NCBI GenBank assembly: GCA_051881355.1
Contig: JBJEPS010000016.1
Span: forward strand, 1-25,556
DNA from: Fimenecus sp051881355
GTDB lineage: Bacteria; Bacillota; Clostridia; Oscillospirales; Acutalibacteraceae
Direction: 5' to 3'
DNA: 25,556 nucleotides
Shown here: piece after piece, positions 21,587 to 25,556 of the stretch
Position numbering within the stretch: the first letter of the stretch is position 1
Layout of the letters: each line of letters opens with the position of its first letter
Translations under genes and position numbers: made by a program
Notes under the pieces: generated by a model
The model's input: only the letters and a program-made list of their open reading frames with translations
What the model was told of the DNA's origin: nothing
Database searches by the model: none

Positions 21587-22210
21587 TCATTCGGAAAGTG
21601 TATCGGTTTGTGCAGCGGGATCGACAGCTTCACTCGCAACAGCGTCCAACGGCTGCCCTGCCGCCTCCATAACCGCCTCAATAGACTGTTCCGCATCATG
21701 GTTGGGAAGTTCCGGCAGTTCGCCCAAATCTGAAACGGAAAAGCAACGCAAAAATTCGGGCGTTGTGCCGTATACCAGCGGTCTGCCCGGCAATTCCAAG
21801 CGACCTTTTTCTTCAATCAGTTTTTTTTGGCAAAGCGTTGCAATAACACCGGAGCAATCCACTCCGCGCACCTGTTCGACAAAGGATTTCGTGACGGGCT
21901 GATTATAAGCAATCACCGCCAACACCTCAAATGCCGCCTGGGAGAGCGGTGCATTTCGCTTCACTTCCAGTACAGTGCGAATTTGCGGTGCAAACTGTGT
22001 ACGGGAGGAAAGCTGATACTTAGTCCCGAGCCGTAACAGGCTGATACCGCTACCGCGCTCGTCTAAAGCGGCAGAAAGATTCATTAACACCTGTTCGGCA
22101 CTTTCTTCTTCAATTTCCAGCGCTTCGGCAATTCTCTTCAGTTCCAGCGGTTCGCCGACGGCGAACAAAACCGCTTCCGCCGCCGCCTGCAATTCATTGG
22201 CATTCAACAT
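21587..22210 (-). CDS. scpB: Segregation and condensation protein B
   Basis: This 207-residue protein is ScpB, the dimeric kite subunit of the SMC-ScpAB condensin, which organises and separates the chromosome. Two winged-helix domains are visible: residues about 1-85 (AAAEAVLFAVGEPLEL) and 85-165 (FEVLAVIAYNQPVTKSFVEQ, then LIEEKGRLELPGRPLVYGT). The acidic, Ala-rich C-terminal tail (from about 170) is probably disordered. ATG 22210 follows the scpA stop by three bases, and GGGAG in the last scpA codons is its ribosome site. Confidence 0.96.
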   Translation of the reverse strand: MLNANELQAAAEAVLFAVGEPLELKRIAEALEIEEESAEQVLMNLSAALDERGSGISLLRLGTKYQLSSRTQFAPQIRTVLEVKRNAPLSQAAFEVLAVIAYNQPVTKSFVEQVRGVDCSGVIATLCQKKLIEEKGRLELPGRPLVYGTTPEFLRCFSVSDLGELPELPNHDAEQSIEAVMEAAGQPLDAVASEAVDPAAQTDTLSE

Positions 22211-22213
22211 AGT

Positions 22214-22954
22214 TTACTCCCATTCGTGCGCGTCTAAATCTGTGAAATCTTCCGCAAGCAGTTCCACACGCATCGTATCCCCCTCACCGTCCAAATAAAC
22301 CTTTTTAACCTTGGCAAGTTCCAAAACCGCCAAAAACGTCGCAATCATATCTGAACGGGATTCGGCGTCGGAAAACAAATTCCGAAAGCTCTGTTTGTTT
22401 CCTTTGCGCTTCAATTTATGAAAAATGGATTGGATTTTGGACTCAACAGAAACAATTTTTGTCGCAACAATGCCTTTAAACGCCTCAATCGGTGGCGGCA
22501 ATTTTCGCATTTTCTTCCCAACCACATTGAGATACGCGTGCAAAAGCTCTGAAGGCTCGTGTAAACGCGTATAAGTCGGATCAATGTCAATGGTCATCGG
22601 GCTGCGCACAAAACGGTCAAAGCCTTCGGTTTGCTTCGCCAATTTGCCCGCCATCAACTGGCAGTCACGGTGTTCCAAGAGTTCTCCGGTCAATTCTTTT
22701 TTCAGTTCCTCGGCTTCTTCATACACAGGCAGTAAAGATACCGTTTTGATATAAACAAGCCGTGCCGCCATTTCCAAGAATTCGCTGGCAACATACATAT
22801 CCTCTGCCTGCATACGCTTGACATAGTCAATATATTGCTCCACAAGTTCAATTATCGGAATATCATAAATATTCAGTTTATGCTTGGAAATCAGATGTAA
22901 AAGCAAGTCCATCGGACCCTCAAATACTTCTAATTTATAGGAAATCTGTTCCAT
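22214..22954 (-). CDS. scpA: Segregation and condensation protein A
   Basis: This 246-residue protein is the kleisin of the SMC-ScpAB complex, bridging the two SMC heads. The N-terminal signature YKLEVFEGPMDLLLHLI and NIYDIPIIELVEQYIDYV is typical; EFLEMAARLVYIKTVSLLP follows, and the C-terminal winged helix (about 170-235, DMIATFLAVLELAKVKKVYL) binds the SMC head. Length is normal. It lies three bases after the site-2 protease gene and is coupled to scpB. Confidence 0.97.
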   Translation of the reverse strand: MEQISYKLEVFEGPMDLLLHLISKHKLNIYDIPIIELVEQYIDYVKRMQAEDMYVASEFLEMAARLVYIKTVSLLPVYEEAEELKKELTGELLEHRDCQLMAGKLAKQTEGFDRFVRSPMTIDIDPTYTRLHEPSELLHAYLNVVGKKMRKLPPPIEAFKGIVATKIVSVESKIQSIFHKLKRKGNKQSFRNLFSDAESRSDMIATFLAVLELAKVKKVYLDGEGDTMRVELLAEDFTDLDAHEWE

Positions 22955-22957
22955 CTG

Positions 22958-23632
22958 TTACCTGCCTAATCGGAAAGGATAGCTGACGATAAAGTCTAAA
23001 GCGCTGTAAACCACGGACTGTAACCAGCTAAGCGGTTTTGAAAGCACATTAAAAAACAGAAGTGCAAATACAATTAAAATGATATACCGTTCATACTGCA
23101 TAAACTTGAAATAGTACTTCTGCGGAATAAGCAGCTGTAAAATACGAGAACCGTCTAACGGCGGTATCGGCAATAAATTGAACACAGCTAAACCCACATT
23201 GATGCTGGCGGCAAAAATAAAGAAATAAATCAGTGCAATCGCCACGACATTGGTTGCGGAAATCAGCATTACAATATTTTTACACAGCAGAAAAATACAT
23301 GCCATCAATAAATTGGCACACGGACCGGCAATTGCAGTGAGCGCCATACCTGTTTTCGGATTTTTGAAGTTGCGCGCGTTAATCGAAACGGGCTTGGCAT
23401 ACCCGAAGCCGAGCAAAACAATCATCAATGCACCGATGGGGTCAATATGGTGCATCGGGTTTAACGACAAACGTCCCTGCATGCGTGGAGTCGGGTCGCC
23501 AAGCTTAGTTGCCACCCAAGCATGCGCGTATTCGTGGACCGGTAAGGTACAGAAAACAACAAAAACGGAGGCAAATACACCTGCTAAAATTTGAATACCG
23601 GAATATCCGCCGCGAAGAATATTAAATAACAT
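22958..23632 (-). CDS. Site-2 protease family membrane metallopeptidase (M50)
   Basis: This 224-residue integral membrane protein belongs to the M50 intramembrane metalloprotease group. The zinc motif HEYAH is at 33-37 (H33, E34, H37) in the first helix pair, and the third ligand is D160 in NLLPIPPLDGSR. Hydrophobic segments occur at about 15-35, 66-79, 97-120, 127-160 and 180-200. It lacks the PDZ domain of RseP and the CBS domains of some SpoIVFB relatives, so it is the minimal type often found just before scpA in Firmicutes. The substrate is unknown. ATG 23632 has GAGGAG upstream. Confidence 0.93.
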   Translation of the reverse strand: MLFNILRGGYSGIQILAGVFASVFVVFCTLPVHEYAHAWVATKLGDPTPRMQGRLSLNPMHHIDPIGALMIVLLGFGYAKPVSINARNFKNPKTGMALTAIAGPCANLLMACIFLLCKNIVMLISATNVVAIALIYFFIFAASINVGLAVFNLLPIPPLDGSRILQLLIPQKYYFKFMQYERYIILIVFALLFFNVLSKPLSWLQSVVYSALDFIVSYPFRLGR

Positions 23633-23660
23633 TCTGTTCTCCTCAAATCAGTAAAATATA

Positions 23661-24500
23661 TTATACATTGATTTGGATAAATCTGTCAATATCATTAAAG
23701 TCATACAGTACGGTCTGCGTGGTTGTTTTCGGTTGAAAAATCGATGCAACAGCCGTCCCCTGCCCATCACCGCATTCGAAAAGCAATTCCCCGTCTGTGT
23801 TAACAAACGGCAGCCATTGTGCAACAATCGCACGGTAAAACTCCAATCCGTCCGCGCCGCCGTCCAAAGCAGTATGCGGTTCTTTTTGCACCTCAGGCTG
23901 TAAGAAACCGAGCACACTCGAGGGAATATATGGCGGATTGGAAAGAAGCATATCGGTGCACAGACCGTTTTGCGGCACATAACTAAAAATGTCTGCCTGT
24001 ATAATTTCGGCATTTTTTACGCCGAGTGCATCTCGGTTTTTTTGTAAATAATAGAGTGCCGCATCGTATTTTTCAAATAAAAACACTTGTGTGTTGGGAT
24101 TTTCGAGTGCAACCGTTAAGCCGATACAGCCAGTGCCCGCGCACAAATCCCAAATCACACGGTACTGCTTTTTACGAATATGCGCATTCGCCGTTTCCAC
24201 AAGTTGTTCCGTTTCAGGGCGCGGAATGAGCACACCCTCTCCGACGAAAAAATCCCGTCCGTAAAAAGACCATTTCCCTAAAATGTATTGCAACGGCTCC
24301 CCTTGCAATCGTCGGTTCAGCAAATCAAAAAAGGAAGCTTGTCCGCTTTCGGACACAATCTGCTTTGGTTCTGCAAGACGGCGACTTTCAGAAATGCCCG
24401 TTGCGAATTCCAAAAGGCAACCACATTCAAACGGTGCATCATTTCCAGCTACCGATTGCAACGCTTGCACACCGTGTATAAACAATTCTTTTACGGTCAT
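23661..24500 (-). CDS. prmC: Release-factor glutamine methyltransferase PrmC
   Basis: This 279-residue SAM enzyme methylates the glutamine of the GGQ motif of peptide-chain release factors. The N-terminal helical domain (to about 85, with GEPLQYILGKWSFYG) binds the release factor. The Rossmann domain contains DLCAGTGCIG at 118-127 for SAM and NPPY at 188-191 for the amide substrate. It starts in the ATGA overlap with the yqhQ stop. The usual partner prfA is not in the window. Confidence 0.95.
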   Translation of the reverse strand: MTVKELFIHGVQALQSVAGNDAPFECGCLLEFATGISESRRLAEPKQIVSESGQASFFDLLNRRLQGEPLQYILGKWSFYGRDFFVGEGVLIPRPETEQLVETANAHIRKKQYRVIWDLCAGTGCIGLTVALENPNTQVFLFEKYDAALYYLQKNRDALGVKNAEIIQADIFSYVPQNGLCTDMLLSNPPYIPSSVLGFLQPEVQKEPHTALDGGADGLEFYRAIVAQWLPFVNTDGELLFECGDGQGTAVASIFQPKTTTQTVLYDFNDIDRFIQINV

Positions 24501-25468
24501 TGTGCTGTACTGTCTGTCTCGGATTCGCCGTCCAAAACGGCTTTCAGTGCGGCAATTCCGACTTCAATAATGTCATCGGTCGGCTCTTTGGTCGTAATAC
24601 GCTGCATCCAAAGTCCAGGTGCGGCAAAAATTTTCACAAGCAAATTATCGTGCTTACCGGCATATCGGATAAACTCATATCCGAGTCCCATAACCAACGG
24701 CAGAATGAGAAGTTTAATCGCAATCCAAAGCGCACGGTTTACAGTTGCAAGCGCAGGGAAAATCAGCACAAGCGCAGAGGAAATCAAAATACTCAACAAA
24801 ATCATTACGAACATAAAGCTCGTACCGCAGCGTGGGTGGAAACGCTTTTGTTTTCTGACATTTTCCACCGTCAGTTCCAACCCGTTTTCCAAACAGAAAA
24901 TGGATTTGTGTTCCGCACCATGATACATAAAGACGCGCTTGATGTCTTTCATTTGCGAAACCAACAATAGATAAACAATGAAAATAATCACGCGGATAAT
25001 GCCTTCAAATAAAGCATGGTAGTTGAGCAGTGTATTCCGTGTAATGGTATCCACCAAAAAGGTCGGAAGCCACATAAACAGGAAAAATGCCAAGGCAAAC
25101 CCCAGAACCGCAGAAATCACACCGATGGCATTCATCATTTTTTCCCCGAAGTGGTCGTTAATCCATTGGTCCACCTTGGAAAGATTCTCCGTGTCCTCCT
25201 CCAAGCCTTGTGTGGACTTCTCTGCGGATTCCATCAAATATTTATAGCCTGTCACCAAAGATTCTATAAAACCAACGACGCCGCGCACCAACGGCAGTTT
25301 GAAAAAAGCATTTTTCTCACGCCATGGCGTTTCGTGCTTAAACTCGGTTTCAATTTCCCCATTCGGCAAACGCACGGACATCGCTGCACCTTTCGGACCT
25401 TTCATCAAAATGCCCTCAATCAGTGCTTGCCCGCCGACTGCAGCATATTTCGTCTTTTTTTTCTTCAA
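24497..25468 (-). CDS. yqhQ: YqhQ-like DUF1385 membrane protein
   Basis: This 323-residue protein belongs to the DUF1385/YqhQ family, function unknown. Conserved parts are AVGGQALIEGILMKGP at the N-terminus, PLVRGVVGFIESL, the central MYHGAEHKSIFCLENG and HPRCGTSFMFV, all typical. Hydrophobic segments occur at about 112-140, 153-173, 215-240 and 245-265. The His and Cys in GAEHKS and HPRCGTS might bind a metal, which is a guess. The start is TTG 25468, eight bases after GGAG; this site lies in the final codons of the upstream gene. Coupling with prmC is common in Clostridia. Confidence 0.92.
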   Translation of the reverse strand: MKKKKTKYAAVGGQALIEGILMKGPKGAAMSVRLPNGEIETEFKHETPWREKNAFFKLPLVRGVVGFIESLVTGYKYLMESAEKSTQGLEEDTENLSKVDQWINDHFGEKMMNAIGVISAVLGFALAFFLFMWLPTFLVDTITRNTLLNYHALFEGIIRVIIFIVYLLLVSQMKDIKRVFMYHGAEHKSIFCLENGLELTVENVRKQKRFHPRCGTSFMFVMILLSILISSALVLIFPALATVNRALWIAIKLLILPLVMGLGYEFIRYAGKHDNLLVKIFAAPGLWMQRITTKEPTDDIIEVGIAALKAVLDGESETDSTAQ

Positions 25469-25471
25469 AGG

Positions 25472-25556
25472 TTATTCTCCTTTCGCAACCCGCACACGAA
25501 CCAAATAGGTGCCCGACGCCCACGCTTTTGTACTGCCTTTAATCACAATGCGCGCT
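25472..25556 (-). CDS. C-terminal end of an unidentified protein
   Basis: The last 28 codons of a minus-strand gene enter from the right edge and end at TAA 25474-25472. The tail reads ARIVIKGSTKAWASGTYLV and then RVRVAKGE. Alternating hydrophobic and charged residues suggest beta strands. I cannot identify the family. Its last codons hold the ribosome site AAAGGAG used by the yqhQ gene, which supports this reading frame; the frame one base over stops early. Confidence 0.6.
   Translation of the reverse strand, partial: ARIVIKGSTKAWASGTYLVRVRVAKGE

Noticed and set aside
24288..24923. 211-codon open frame on the plus strand
   Set aside because: Antisense to prmC and yqhQ, crosses both genes, and has a low-information composition without domains.
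1..25556. Mobile elements, CRISPR, phage or defence islands
   Set aside because: No transposase, integrase, repeat array, terminal repeats or compositional break was seen; the genes are conserved and closely packed.

Overview
The window looks like a chromosomal core region of a spore-forming member of the class Clostridia, probably near Oscillospirales/Ruminococcaceae; that placement is inferred from protein style and gene order, with no database search. Five sporulation-type genes occur here: a SpoIIID-type regulator, an alpha/beta small acid-soluble spore protein, spoVM, ytfJ and a dacF-type carboxypeptidase. The main gene string has the order known from Bacillus subtilis (yicC-remA-gmk-rpoZ-priA-def-fmt-rsmB-rlmN-prpC-prkC-rsgA-thiN-spoVM). 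No tRNA, rRNA, CRISPR array, prophage or insertion sequence was seen.

Layout, left to right. (1) 1-545: the 5' part of a spoIIID-like gene (minus strand) divergent from a SASP gene (plus strand), then a bidirectional terminator. (2) 555-4398: an unknown two-helix membrane protein and alaA (both minus), divergent from nadE (plus), with back-to-back promoters between alaA and nadE and a second bidirectional terminator after nadE. (3) 4411-4723: two genes too short for ordinary ORF calling, a 51-residue membrane protein and spoVM, behind a mother-cell-type (sigma-E-like) promoter candidate. (4) 4726-18055: a tightly packed minus-strand operon of about 13 kb starting at a near-consensus promoter (TTGACA-17-TAAAAT) before yicC. 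It combines RNA quality control, nucleotide and transcription functions (yicC, remA, gmk, rpoZ), replication restart (priA), formyl-methionine handling (def, fmt), a membrane zinc protease, rRNA methylation (rsmB, rlmN), the PASTA kinase/PP2C phosphatase pair, the ribosome GTPase rsgA and thiamine pyrophosphokinase. (5) 18052-25556: a second minus-strand string: the end of an unknown gene, a yqhQ/DUF1385 membrane protein, prmC, a site-2-protease-like peptidase, scpA, scpB, a DUF2953 protein, ytfJ, dacF, an rluB-type pseudouridine synthase and a small divergent GNAT-like protein. Stops and starts often overlap (ATGA, GTGA, TAATG) and many Shine-Dalgarno sites lie in the last codons of the preceding gene, so translational coupling is likely throughout.

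Non-ATG starts are frequent and are fixed by the position of the ribosome binding site: GTG for spoIIID, SASP, rlmN and priA; TTG for prpC, dacF and yqhQ. Several long-ORF starts were moved inward for the same reason (SASP, the 148-residue protein, alaA, nadE, rsmB, the zinc protease, def, priA, remA, the GNAT-like protein, rluB, dacF).

Most of the window is conserved housekeeping DNA and I found no clear new multi-gene system. The items most worth a second look are the hidden 51-residue membrane protein coupled to spoVM, a 40-base hairpin that would bury the dacF ribosome binding site, the divergent GNAT-like protein after rluB, and the absence of coaBC and rpe from their usual operon positions.
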